NCBI GenBank assembly: GCA_018292915.2
Contig: JACVVK020000329.1
Span: 595,001 to 659,000, forward strand
Source of the DNA: Batillaria attramentaria
Taxonomy: Eukaryota; Mollusca; Gastropoda; Batillariidae
Reading direction: 5' to 3'
Length of the DNA: 64,000 nt
Shown: positions 1-10,207 of the stretch, piece after piece
Numbering within the stretch: the first letter of the stretch is position 1
Layout: each line of letters opens with the position of its first letter
The notes under the pieces: model-generated
Databases searched by the model: none
Told to the model about the DNA's origin: nothing
What the model saw: the letters and a program-made list of their open reading frames with translations, nothing else
Position numbers and translations under genes: made by a program

Positions 1-800
1 AAAGACAGAGCAACAAGGAAAATGGCCAAAATAAATCTCGAAACAGTCAAACTCTCTACTGGTCAGCCCGGCTAACCCAGCTTCCTACCTACGAACTCTG
101 ACGTCTACTCACATCCCCCCCCCCCCCCCCCTTTTTTTTTTTTCTTTTTTTTTTAACTACAGTCAGCTCATCGCCTTTTTGTGCTAATACTGCTATTTTC
201 TACCTCTTTTGGCTTCTGTTACATGCCACACTCAGTGGAATGGACGTTGAAATGTCTTTGGTGTGATAATGCCTAAGTCGCGACGGTATTTGCACAGGTT
301 TGGAACGTTGAATATTAGGCCTGTGACCTTTGCATTTTAAATGTTGAGTTTGCAAAAAAAAAAAAAAAAAATCGAAACACAGCGCTGTCCCAGCACAGTC
401 CTGAAAATGTCAACCTTCCTACAAAACCGTCTACGCTGCTGACCTTTTTCAATTCTTCTCCTCGTCACAGACCTTGCTGAGACAGAACTCGTGCGCAAAC
501 AAAAATTACGAGACCGGCAAATCCATATTCAAGCCGACTTTGGCGGGTTGATGTATTGTAGAACAATCAGTGGAGAGAATCAGCGACAAATGACTTGAAA
601 GCCGTTTCGACCGCTCTGCGGGGGCTTGTCCGTGGTCAGTGGATTTCAAGCACAACGGGAAGAGAAACAGAAAGAACAATAATAATGCACACGTCAATTA
701 CGAGAATCGGGTGAGTGGTTTCGAGTTAAGGGTTAACGTCCTTTGCCCACTGCGAGGGTGGAGTTCAAAATCTTGGGCTCTGGGAAAAGGGTCTGTTCAA
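1..800. other. No gene seen
   Basis: Mixed-composition DNA with a poly-C/poly-T block at 113-153 and poly-A at 353-371. A diverged stretch at 727-770 resembles the 3' part of SINE-A on the minus strand (a gttaacgtcctt-like motif followed by a ccac/gggtg pattern), but it is too decayed to call firmly. Open frames here are short and unremarkable. Confidence 0.5.
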
Positions 801-812
801 ATTCAAAACGAT

Positions 813-1091
<279 letters not shown>

Positions 1092-1594
1092 CTGAAGTTG
1101 TTCTACCCCCCGCAAAAAAAAAAAAATCAAACTGAAAATCGCCCTGCATGTCTGTGCCTTTGTCGCCACACTCATCTCTAGCCCCCAACTTCTCTGCACC
1201 CCAGTCTCTCAGTTTTACTCCTACGACATATTTCTGGTGTACGCGCTGTTCCATAATTTACTGTCTGCTTTTGAATTAATCTGCCTGTCAAAATTCGGAT
1301 TCCAGTCTGGAAAAAAAAAAGCAGGTTGACAATCAACGTGGCGCAGTATGAGTGTCTTGTTCTGTTCAAGAAACGGTTCGTGGGCGAAGCCAAGCCGGCT
1401 TCACAAGTCCTCGCAAACTAACGACAATCGATTCTGACAACTAATTTCAGGAGATCCAACCACAAGGGATGCATATACAAAGATTTTCAACTGTGCTCGC
1501 GGATTGTCTGGAAAACACACTGACAGCTACGTAAAAGGAGTTTAAGAGGGTGGAAAATAAACAAACTTGACAGAAGGGGCTTTATGCAGGGTAA
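1092..1594. other. No gene seen
   Basis: Non-repetitive sequence apart from short A runs; no recognisable coding, RNA or mobile signal. Confidence 0.4.
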
Positions 1595-1636
<42 letters not shown>

Positions 1637-1705
1637 AAGACAGCTTCTAAGACAGGCAGCAATGCCTAAATGCTCTATCCTGAATTTTTAAAAAAAAGTT
1701 TCATC

Positions 1706-1769
<64 letters not shown>

Positions 1770-1775
1770 TCTCTC
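1595..1775. repeat. Two (CT)n tracts flanking a dispersed repeat (J, copy 1)
   Basis: CT tracts at 1595-1636 and 1710-1775 enclose about 73 bp (1637-1709) that closely matches 26936-27005. Both copies follow a (CT)n tract and contain an atgct-ct-tcctgaa segment, then gtttcatcat. The same gtttcatcat ending appears on LINE tails in this window, so J is probably a retroposon 3' end. Confidence 0.7.
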
Positions 1776-1795
1776 GTGCACGCACACATCCAGCG

Positions 1796-1991
1796 AGTTA
1801 CATTATTAGGACCTTATTCTCGGTGATAAGGACCTTACTGATAATCCCACAAATTATAGGCGTTAACAGAAAATTGCCGTGAACGCACGCACGCACGCAC
1901 ACAAGGTTAACATCATTAGGGCCTTATTCAAGAGGGTAATTACAAACTCATGAGCATTTTTAGAAATTTACCGTGAAAACACACACACACA

Positions 1992-2044
<53 letters not shown>

Positions 2045-2124
2045 CGAGAGAGAGAGAGAGAGAATTACTGGGGGAGTTACATGTTCATCTACACAACTAT
2101 GTGAATTTGCATAAAATTATCGTT

Positions 2125-2198
<74 letters not shown>
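1796..2198. repeat. Composite tandem repeat: about 100-bp unit ending in (AC)n, 3 copies
   Basis: Three diverged units each start near a gttacat/gttaacat motif, carry a cattaggacc/ttattc-type segment in the first two, and end with an accgtgaa or atcgttaaaac motif running straight into (AC)n. The AC tails lie at 1887-1902 (as ACGC), 1980-2041 and 2128-2198; the second is followed by (GA)n. The microsatellite has been duplicated as part of the unit. Confidence 0.6.
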
Positions 2199-2199
<1 letters not shown>

Positions 2200-3028
2200 T
2201 CAAGTATACTATTTTGCAGCCTACCAAATACCAACATCAATAAAGCCCTCCTGCCCTCCTTCCCCCAATCTCTGCACAGACGCCCCCCCCCCTCCCCTCC
2301 CCTATCCCCCACACCGCCCCCTCGCAGATCCTCTCCTGATCCCCACACAATAATCGAGCACCGTGCTCTCTTTTTCTCTCGCCTCCTAAAAGCATTAGCG
2401 CGTGCCTAGGCGAATACTCGTCCCAATCGCTGATTGTTTGCTAGACCCCCTTCCCGAAATTAGCACACGGGGAGGGAAAGAACGGCAAAACCCCAACCCA
2501 GGCCTCTATTTCCTGATATTCCGAGCGCCTCTGAGCAAACCGCACGCCGATTCCGGGAAAAAGATCTATCCAGAGGGCAAACCCCCTCACCCTTCCGCCC
2601 CCCACCCCCACCCTTCCATCCCCCTCCCCCCCCACCCTCCCCTACCCCACCCCGCCTTCCGCTTCGTCTCCCCGATAGATCAGAAGCGATCAGCGGCCTC
2701 AAAAAACCATCTGTGTATGAGGATCTTGAGGGTTTTGTGCGATACGGCCCCAAGTGTCAATTTGATTCGCTTCTTTTGTGTCCCTTTCCCTCTTTCTCTC
2801 TTTCCTTTCCGACACCCCCCTTGTGTTGTCGACAACCCATTCTGGCGGTATCTCTGGTCAACAGTGCCGTACGTGCATCTCTGTACGAATCGGGTTCTAT
2901 ACAATTATGAACACAACAAGAAGAAGAATGAATTCCGTATGAATTTGGAAATTATCAATAACTTAATAGTTTTATATACAGAGCGCTGCTCTCCAAGTAC
3001 CAAGGACTCGCTGCGCTTAAAACCAAGC
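2199..3028. other. No gene seen; C-rich stretches
   Basis: C-rich runs at 2281-2330 and 2580-2660. A 242-codon open frame crosses this stretch, but it is Pro/His/Thr-rich low-complexity sequence that runs into the following (AC)n tract; I do not treat it as a gene. Confidence 0.5.
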
Positions 3029-3043
3029 ACGCGCGCACGCGCG

Positions 3044-3114
<71 letters not shown>
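3029..3114. repeat. (CG)n-capped (AC)n microsatellite
   Basis: Alternating CG/CA dinucleotides (3029-3046) lead into about 66 bp of pure (AC)n. Alternating purine-pyrimidine sequence of this kind can adopt Z-form DNA. Confidence 0.95.
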
Positions 3115-3116
<2 letters not shown>

Positions 3117-3194
3117 CACATCCCCTCTGACATACAAGTTTGCAGCTGCAACGACTCAAGGTACACACACACACAGACACAACACAAGTTAACT

Positions 3195-3330
3195 GCCAAA
3201 AGCTTGACGGAAGAGAAAGATCTTCAGGTGTGATTTAAACAGGGGCAGTGAACGCTGAAGGCGGAGTTCGACTGGCAAGGAATTCCAGACCATAGGGACT
3301 AAAGAAGCTGAATGAGCGCTCTCCGGCAGT
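3195..3330 (-). pseudogene. LINE reverse-transcriptase C-terminal remnant
   Basis: Read on the minus strand from 3290 to 3195, one frame gives V-W-N-S-L-P-V-E-L-R, then a spacer, then LPLFKSHLKIFLFRQAF. This is the familiar C-terminal signature downstream of the reverse-transcriptase domain in CR1/jockey-type non-LTR retrotransposons (WNSLP ... L..FK..LK..LF). The preceding part (GERSFSFFSPY, about 3291-3325) lies in another frame, so the copy is frameshifted and dead. It sits just upstream of repeat B copy 1. Clade assignment is not possible from so short a piece. Confidence 0.6.
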
Positions 3331-3375
3331 TTTCATGCTACGAATCGGAATTTTGTGAAGTTTTTCGCTACGCAA

Positions 3376-3872
3376 ACTTACGTTTTGGAACAGTTTCGCT
3401 CGTGAGTGCGCCTGTACGCTCTAAATACTCCACCTTGGTGATTAGTACAGCTCTTAATGCGATACGATGTTGTGTACACTTTGCGCGAGTGGTCGAACAT
3501 TTAAATTTCTACGACTGGTGTTACACCACTGGCGCGTTGAGTGTGGTCGCCGCGTCACTGAGTGCGCTTCTGCTGACTCAGTGCTAGCATTACAGACGCT
3601 GTCACTGTCCAGGTGTCTAAGTGGTGTGAGGATAGATAACACAAAAACAGCTCAGAGCAATCTGTGAGCATAAACACGGGTGGGGTGGGTGTTTGGGGGT
3701 TTAACGTCCTTTTCCGCCACATAGGGTGATATCAAAGACGGGGCAACGATGAAAAAGCCAGCACAAATATTTGGCCCCAGCCGGGATCGAACTCACGACC
3801 CGAGCATTAGAAGTCCAACGCTCTACCATTTGACCACCCCGGCTCCCCTGCATAAACATGGTAGCGTTAACC
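3376..3872 (+). repeat. Dispersed repeat B, copy 1 (split by a SINE)
   Basis: Unclassified repeat recognised by comparison with 29158-29475, 54405-54655 and 63237-63535. Landmarks are a gttttggaacagtttcgctc start, gctcttaatgcgatac, a tttgcgcgagtggtcga segment, a gctcagtgctagcatt segment and a gagcataaa 3' end. The sequence after the inserted SINE (ggtagcgttaacccc) continues the consensus seen in copy 3. There is no coding capacity, and termini and class are unresolved. Confidence 0.75.
3680..3849 (-). mobile_element. SINE-A copy 1 (tRNA-derived), full length
   Basis: On the minus strand it begins with a tRNA-like head: a TGGCCGAATGG-type A box, GTTGGACTTCTAATGCTCGG, and a GAGTTCGATCC B box. 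A conserved body follows (CCAAATATTTGTGCTGGC, TTGCCCCGTCTTTGATATC, AAAGGACGTTAAAC), ending in a CCCACCC tail. The CTTCTAA loop keeps a TCT anticodon, and the stretch GTTGGACTTCTAAT is very like tRNA-Arg(UCU), which I infer is the source. Flanking duplications gcataaacacgg (3668-3679) and gcataaacatgg (3850-3861) differ at one base. The element interrupts repeat B. RNA polymerase III transcription and LINE-driven mobilisation follow from the class, not from direct evidence. Confidence 0.92.
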
Positions 3873-4353
3873 CCTCTAAGCTAAGCAAAAGGTTTTCAAT
3901 CGCATTTCTTCGTCGTTTCTCAATAAGCGGCACTTCGTTTTTCCAATCTGACATTTAAGTGGCACTTCGTTTTTTCTCCGGCGGAATCGGCTTTTCGTTT
4001 GAATGCAATGGGGCAGTTTATCAAGCAACCATCTACCTTAACAAACACGCTACAAAAGCGCACATACTTGTGTATTTCATACAACAGTTTACAGTTTGTG
4101 ACTATATAGCCGATCTGAAAGAAATCGTGGCCGAAACTTTTACATCGACAGTGGCCCTTGGTTTTTTGTCCGCAGCCACCTTGCGTCTTTCCTCTCCGTA
4201 AACACAGACTACACTTCCGTGTCGTGAATCACAGATCTGGAAAAGGGTCTAAGCGCTTATCGATCCATCGCGCTTAATTTAAAGCCTTCTTTTTTTTTTC
4301 TTTTTTTTTTCCTTTTCTTTTTTTTTTTTTTTTTTCGGTTGAAGGTATCCTGT
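3873..4353. other. No gene seen
   Basis: Two short direct motifs (ggcacttcgttttt) occur at about 3928 and 3961, and there is poly-T/C at 4288-4336. Nothing recognisable as coding. Confidence 0.4.
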
Positions 4354-4720
4354 CTACACCAGTAAGGGCTCCGTCAGACGTGGCGATACCAGCGATAAAA
4401 TGCACTCCCAGCCAATGAAATCGGCTCGCCAGTGGCACTGAAGCGCCCCGCCGTCGGCTCGCCAGTGAATCGAACACGGTCCTATTTCCTCCTCGCCACG
4501 CCAGTCAATCGCCGCTGACCGCGCGCTATCGCTCTTTGTGTATTGTCCAGCGCCGGGCCGGCGGCGCAGCCCGCTCACAGCACGCTCGTAGCGTGTGAAC
4601 AGAAAAGCCGTTCGGCCAGCGTGCCGAGTCTCCGCAGGCTCGCATAACGGGTAAGACGTGAACAGAGCGACTGGTCACGTGGGAGAGAGAGCGCCTGCCC
4701 ATGACAAGTGTTGGTCATCT
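4354..4720. other. GC-rich, CpG-rich island-like segment
   Basis: This stretch is clearly richer in CG dinucleotides than its neighbours (cgccgtcggctcgcc, cgccgggccggcggcg). A partial internal repeat, ggctcgccagtg, occurs at about 4423 and 4456. It could be an unmethylated promoter-like island or a GC-rich MITE. I found no matching terminal inverted repeat and no convincing exon. Confidence 0.35.
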
Positions 4721-5037
4721 CTATCATGTCCCCTCACGGCGCGCCTCTGCAATCAATACGGGTTAGCGCCGTGCAAATAGGACTGAAGGGTTTTGCCTGG
4801 TCCTTCTAAATCCTTTGTAGGGCCGCGAGGGGAGAGGCCCAGAGCGTGACGGCCAATAAGTGCATTGCTCTGATATACCACGACAACGACTGCAGTATCT
4901 TCTCACGAGGTGACGGAGGTAGTGGGGGTATGTTGCGGGGGTGGGGGGGTCAGAACGGGAAAGGAATATGAAGTGTTGGGGGAAAAGATCAGCACAGACC
5001 GTACGACTCAAACCACTCTTAGAGAACAAGGAAATTA

Positions 5038-5040
<3 letters not shown>

Positions 5041-5092
<52 letters not shown>
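5041..5092. repeat. (CA)n microsatellite
   Basis: About 52 bp of uninterrupted CA next to SINE-A copy 2. Confidence 0.95.
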
Positions 5093-5096
<4 letters not shown>

Positions 5097-5101
5097 AAAA
5101 A

Positions 5102-5270
5102 GGTGGGTGTTTGGGGGTTTAACGTCCTTTTCCACCACTTACGGGTGATATGAAAGACGGGGCAACGATGAAGCACAAATATTTGGCCCCAGCCGGGATA
5201 CGAACTCACGACGTCACCCCAGCATCAGAAGTCAAACGCTCTATCATTCGGCCACCCAGGCTCCCACCCC
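5102..5270 (-). mobile_element. SINE-A copy 2
   Basis: Same body as copy 1, with a small deletion after the gcaacgatga motif and a short insertion in the tRNA-like head (acgtcaccc). A perfect 9-bp duplication, caataaaaa, flanks it (5093-5101 and 5271-5279). Confidence 0.9.
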
Positions 5271-5279
5271 CAATAAAAA

Positions 5280-5762
5280 AATAAAAAAAAAATTCAGCTT
5301 TGTAGCCCTCTTCTCGGTACAAGATACAGACTGAAAACTACACAGGAAAAAAAAAAAAAAGGCGAGGGTTGCCCAGACTGTCTTCAGTTCTGTATTACGA
5401 ACGCACAGCAAGATAGTCAGCGTGACTGCAGATTCAAACGAATCTGTGAAGGCTGTAGGCGCATGCGGAAGGAGACTACTACACGTGCCACTCCGACTTC
5501 AGACGAACTTGTCGCAAAGTGTTGACACTCACGGATAAGTTATTGTACTTTTTGTCAGCCAAAACATCGTACTTTTCTGGAGACGAGATCGCAGTTCCGT
5601 AGTTCGAGACCAGTTTCCGCAGAAACTACGGGAGGGCGGGGGGGGGGGGGGGGGGGACGTCGAGGTTGGCACGTCCGAGAGACTGAGGCACAGCGGTGAT
5701 CATCTCAGTTCTCGAACAATATCGGCGACGAATCTCTGTATTTATTGCTTGTGTCTTGTCCC
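5280..5762. other. No gene seen; poly-G run
   Basis: Contains a run of about 18-20 G (5637-5656) and short A runs; otherwise unremarkable. Confidence 0.4.
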
Positions 5763-5764
5763 TA

Positions 5765-6377
5765 AAGGCCGTTCTTAACCGGGCAGACTTTTGGTTCGCG
5801 AACTAGGTTCGGAGAGTACGGCGAACTAGGTTCGCGCACGTTGTTTCTTAACCGACCAAATACTTGTGTGGAAACCCTGGTTCGAAAGGTTCGGCGAACT
5901 AGGTTCGAGGACTGCATAGCGTGTCGTGGGAACCCTCGCGATCCTTTTGCCGATCCTGCGCTCTGATTGGTTGCTCGGGGAGAGCTGTTGTGCGCATGTA
6001 CAAACTTGAGGAAAATGGCGGACGGCATCGCGGCTATCGACTCACTTCACATTTCCCTCTCTTGCGCTCTTTTCCTCTTATCTCCTCTTCCTCGGCTTCC
6101 AAGAGTTCACTCAAAACGATAACTACCGCAAATGCCTGGTCGTCTCGATGATCTAAGAAGGCGGCCATTTTGGTTGTTTACGATTGTCTCAACTTCCGAG
6201 TCCGCCTTGTTCGGGCGATGACGTATGCATATCATTAACGGTCGGTTAAGAAAGAGAACTAGTCCGGCCGAACCTCTGGAACTATGTACGTGTGTGCGCT
6301 TGCCCTGTTCGTATACAATACACAGTTCGCCGAACAAGTTCGCCAGACTGGTGGTTCGCCCGGTTAAGAACGGCCTT
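5765..6377. mobile_element. MITE-1, 613 bp, TA-flanked, with nested inverted repeats
   Basis: Outer terminal inverted repeat AAGGCCGTTCTTAACCGGGC is present at both ends (5765-5784 and, inverted, 6358-6377), immediately bounded by TA on each side. A second inner inverted pair (tcttaaccgacc near 5848, ggtcggttaaga near 6241) extends the symmetry. Subterminal regions carry several copies of a gttcg(c/g)cgaac / gcgaactaggttcg motif. No transposase frame is present, so it is non-autonomous. A TA duplication suggests a Tc1/mariner-like or other TA-specific superfamily, but the termini do not settle this. The interior holds an inverted CCAAT motif (gattgg), an aaaatggcggac motif and a tgacgtat motif. 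Confidence 0.8.
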
Positions 6378-6459
6378 TATGGGGAAGGTTTATAACGTTT
6401 CGGCTTTGGACAGTGAAACTCGCGAGAGATCGAGACAGACACACAGAGACAAACACTGA

Positions 6460-6754
6460 CTGGGCCCGTATGTAAAAGTCGAGGTTAATTTAACCCACGA
6501 CTACAGGCCTAACCCAGTCTAGGACAAAAGAAACAAAAAGCAAAAATAAATTTAAAAAAGGAAGGGAAGAAAGGAAGAAAAAAATCCTTCTATAACAGCT
6601 TGGGCACCTTGCTGGAATGGGCCCGCTTCTTGATTTAAAACAACAACAACAACAACAAAAAACAGAAAATTTAACCCTAGAGCTAGTTTAGTTCGAGGTT
6701 ACACTCTAACCCAGGGCTAAAAGCCCTAACCTCGACTATTACATACGGTCCCAG
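6460..6754. mobile_element. MITE-2 copy a, 295 bp
   Basis: Terminal inverted repeat CTGGGCCCGTATGTA...AGTCGAGGTTA at the left and its inverse (taacctcgactattacatac, then ggtcccag) at the right. A second, 272-bp copy lies at 39197-39468 with the same termini and interior (tcttgctggaatgg...cccgcttc, ctaacccag). This copy has a (CAA)n expansion inside. No coding capacity. Flanking duplications are not clear at either locus. Confidence 0.85.
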
Positions 6755-7477
6755 GCAAACACAGACATACAGAGTGAGACAGACTGAGACAGAACTAGTG
6801 ACAGAAGCGTGCAAGACGGCATTTACATATCAATTTTGTCCAAAAAAAAAAAAAACATCAGCTAAAAGCCACTTACGACACAAACTTGCAAATTCCCGAA
6901 TCAATACATGTTTTCAGCTTCTACAACTGGTCTGCGCGATTTCAAACAAAAAACCTTTCATAAGCTTCAATCCAAAGCGACGCTTGACCTTCTCCGGTAA
7001 AACGCAGGGTCTTCAAAAACGCAGAAAATTAGAGAGAAAAGAAGCAGGAAATTTCACTCAAGATTCTCTATTTTTTTAACAGCAAATTGGCGTCATTTTG
7101 ACAAATGATGCTCTCGAAGTTTCTTCGAAGCAATTACACTTTCCAGGAAAACTTTCGGTTTCTGATTAGAAAGGAGAAGAAAAGAGCGCTTTCTAGGCTC
7201 ATTTGTGGAACCGGGTTTCTGTGTTTAAAGGTAATACTCCGCATCAGGGGGGGGCGACTGAAAAATAAACGACCACGCACTTTGGAGAGGCTGACTTCTC
7301 GATTGACTCTTGACATGCAGTGTTTTGCTGCCGAGTGAAAAACAGTCCAGCTTTTTTGTTTTTAAAAGATGTGTTGTGTTTAGTGCATTAGCTTGATGGT
7401 GATGTTATTTGCTTGTTTCCATTTCGTGATGTGTGTTTGTGTTGTTGCTGATGCTTTGTTTTGCTTTATTGTGTGGT
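6755..7477. other. No gene seen
   Basis: A/T-rich, non-repetitive sequence. Open frames of 60-100 codons on both strands have no recognisable motif. Confidence 0.4.
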
Positions 7478-7519
7478 TTTTGTTGTTGTTGTTGCTGCTG
7501 CTGCTGTTTTCTCTTTGTT

Positions 7520-7558
<39 letters not shown>
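7478..7558. repeat. (TTG)n / (CTG)n trinucleotide repeat
   Basis: GTT/GCT triplets at 7478-7508, then about 12 CTG units at 7521-7558. The poly-Ala, poly-Leu and poly-Cys frames are translations of the repeat. Confidence 0.95.
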
Positions 7559-7559
<1 letters not shown>

Positions 7560-7695
7560 GTCTATGTCTAATCTCATCACTGTTGTTTCTGGCGTTGTTG
7601 TTTTGTTGTTATAGTTAGTTTAGCCAGTTGTAGTGGTAGAAAAGTAATGCTGTGGTTGTTTCCACGGTGTTTTGCAAGACAGGTGTCTAGCAGGA

Positions 7696-7912
7696 GAGAG
7701 ACAGACAGACAGACAGAGACACAGAGAGAGAAAGGGTCAAAAACTGAAAGGGAGAGACAGACAGGAAGACAAAGACAAAACGGAAAGAGAAAGACAAAAA
7801 GAGCAACGCAGGAAGAAAAATACAGAAAATGAAAGGCAGAGAGAAAGAATGAGACAGAAAGAGACAGACCGAAAGGCAGAGACAGTCAAACAGACAAACA
7901 GAGAGACAGATC
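7696..7912. repeat. Purine-rich GACA/GAGA/AAAG low-complexity tract
   Basis: More than 200 bp nearly lacking T on the plus strand, built from gaca, gaga and aaag words. It could form intramolecular triplex DNA where mirror-symmetric. Confidence 0.85.
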
Positions 7913-8658
7913 ACTACGCCAAATAAAATTCACTGCAACTGACTATAAACAAAACAACAACGGGATCGATCAAACTTCTTCTCTTCCCCTCACCCCCCAC
8001 CCCCCCCCCCCCCAAAAAAAAAATTAACCTCCTTCACTGAAACACACCTCACCATCCACGTGTTTTACGGGAGAAACCCTCTCATTCTCCTTCTGCGTTG
8101 TCATCTTATCATGGCGTATATCGCACGATCGGGAAGTTCAAACTGGAAACGAAAGAACACTCCGGATCGCGCAAACTCAATTTCAACGGGCAATATCTGT
8201 GATTAAGGAGCCGCTTAACTGAATTCCACCGTAAGTTTGGAAACTTTCTTTTTAAGTTTTAAGGTCAGGGAACCTTTCAGCACTTTGCAGGGGTTTTTTT
8301 TACGCCGGAGTAATCTCCCCCCTTCTTCCTGCGTGCCCCCGTCAGCGACTGCGGGCCCTAGCCGTTGGTAATCTGGCCGAAAAAAAAAAAAATTCGTCAC
8401 TGGGCTAAAATACCTGCCGGAGAACAAGAAAGAGAGGTTGCGAGAAAACCCGTTATGGTGAGGGAAGCGGGGGGAGGGGGGGGGAGGATTTGTCTCATAA
8501 TCCATTTATGAAATGTGGAAGCCTCTTATAGTCTCGCGCCTTCTCGCGGCTTTGGCTGAGAACATGAGTGTAATACTGACTACTCTTCGCCTTGGTCATA
8601 ATAGCTTGCTTCAGGCAAACGACAGTGTTGTCCGCAAAGCTGGGATAGTGTGACGCCT

Positions 8659-8660
<2 letters not shown>
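7913..8660. other. No gene seen
   Basis: Poly-C at 7990-8014 and a G-rich patch at 8466-8488; otherwise unremarkable. Confidence 0.4.
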
Positions 8661-8692
<32 letters not shown>

Positions 8693-8693
8693 G

Positions 8694-8773
<80 letters not shown>
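8661..8773. repeat. (GA)n-(GT)n compound microsatellite
   Basis: (GA)n 8661-8690, a short taggg linker, then about 78 bp of (GT)n. Confidence 0.95.
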
Positions 8774-8776
<3 letters not shown>

Positions 8777-8846
8777 GGATCCTTGATTACATCCAAAAGC
8801 GGGGCATAATGTAACTCACATGATGTTTTTAATCGCTACTGCCGAA

Positions 8847-8879
8847 GATGATGACGACGACGACGACGACGACGACGAC

Positions 8880-8937
<58 letters not shown>

Positions 8938-8938
8938 T
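8847..8938. repeat. (GAC)n(GAT)n trinucleotide repeat
   Basis: About 10 GAC units followed by about 19 GAT units; the two halves differ by one C/T change. Confidence 0.95.
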
Positions 8939-9123
8939 TGCTAACTGCAGTTATATCTACGTAAAGAACTCCTGAATTAGACATTCGCGCTACGGTTCTT
9001 AAACCACTTTCGCTTCAAACGACGCCAGTTTTAAATCGCCTCTGAACGTCATGTTCACGTTGTTTTTGCTGATGTTAGTATTGTATACTGGGGTGTCCAA
9101 CCCAAGTTTCCTCATGTGGGACA

Positions 9124-9165
9124 TTATCATCATCATCATCATCATCATCATTATTATTATTATTA
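9124..9165. repeat. (ATC)n(ATT)n trinucleotide repeat
   Basis: About 9 ATC units followed by about 5 ATT units. Confidence 0.9.
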
Positions 9166-9545
9166 ATATGAAATTTTGGAGTATCAATCCGACGAGTTCA
9201 ACACAATAAACCAATTGTGCGGGCATCTCCCTGCTTTAAACGCCAACAATACCCTTTAGTTCAAAAACAAACAAAAAAACAAAAACAACAACAACAACAA
9301 CAAAACAGTTTTCAAGTCCCGTAAACAGCGAGAGCAGTTCAAACTTTCTCTCCTCCATCCTCTCCTAAACCCTTGATCTTTCTCACTAAACTCATTAACA
9401 CCCACAGACAAAATGAACACGAGTACCCAAAATGTGCGACCTAAACTGGGGGTACAGCCACCGAAAGCAGAGAATGTTGTCGCACGATGGAGCACTTTGT
9501 CCGGGAGCTATAGTGGCGACCTTGCACCACAGATCCTACATCACG

Positions 9546-9546
<1 letters not shown>

Positions 9547-9606
<60 letters not shown>

Positions 9607-9660
9607 GGCTTAACGCCGCGCAAGCAACACAGAATGTTTCGCGGCTAAACTGAGTCCCTT
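9547..9660 (-). mobile_element. Retroposon 3' end with (CTAA)n tail (family L, copy 1)
   Basis: Fifteen TTAG units (9547-9606) abut a block reading ggcttaacgccgcgcaagca. The same block occurs at about 41340-41366 next to a gagtgagtg run. On the minus strand this reads as a conserved 3' terminus followed by a tetranucleotide tail, the usual ending of many LINEs and SINEs. No coding part remains. Confidence 0.55.
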
Positions 9661-10080
9661 CTTGCCAGGTCTTTTAAAACATAAAATATGCTCAGCTTAA
9701 AACACGATGTAAATATATGTTATAAAAAAATTTGTGAAACTTAAAGGAGATCCATACAAGAGTAATTTCTTCCAAGTCTGTGGAACACTCAGGGAATAAA
9801 CTATATGTCATAGAGTTAGTAATGCTCTGTCTATATTTTATAAAAGACAGGACTCTTTGAGGAAACTGAAAATGCTGTCGGGGGGGGGGGGGGGGGAGGG
9901 GAGAACATCCCTACATCACGGGGTGTTGTCAAAATCGACCCGAGTGTTTCCAGTGCCTCTCGGTTTTCACAGTTTCGAAGACGGCGACTGCCCTCACGCA
10001 AGGCCATTTTTATGATGTTTGAAATAAAAGCAAGCACACGTCTATGCAATGTAGCCGCGCGCTAATTAGACGGACTAATA
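9661..10080. other. No gene seen
   Basis: A/T-rich sequence with a G run of about 18 at 9880-9897. Confidence 0.4.
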
Positions 10081-10207
10081 TTTTGAAAATGGAAACACTC
10101 GGTGCTACTCAAATCTGAAAATGGAAACACTCGGTGCTACAGTTTGGAAACACTCTGTCCTGGCAGTGCTACGTCTGAAGTGGAGTAGCACTGGAAACAC
10201 TCGCGTT
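10081..10207. repeat. Short direct repeats with a ggaaacactcgg core
   Basis: aaatggaaacactcggtgct occurs twice 32 bp apart, followed by two partial copies (ggaaacactctg, ggaaacactcgc). A small hairpin (agtgctac...gtagcact) lies inside at about 10167-10194. Confidence 0.75.

Noticed and set aside
2402..3130. 242-codon plus-strand open frame
   Set aside because: Composed of Pro/His/Ser-rich sequence from C-rich DNA and a poly-Thr-His end from (AC)n; no motif.
9547..9606. (TTAG)n as telomeric repeat
   Set aside because: Animal telomere repeat in molluscs is TTAGGG; here 15 TTAG units adjoin a retroposon-like 3' end, so it is a tail-type microsatellite.
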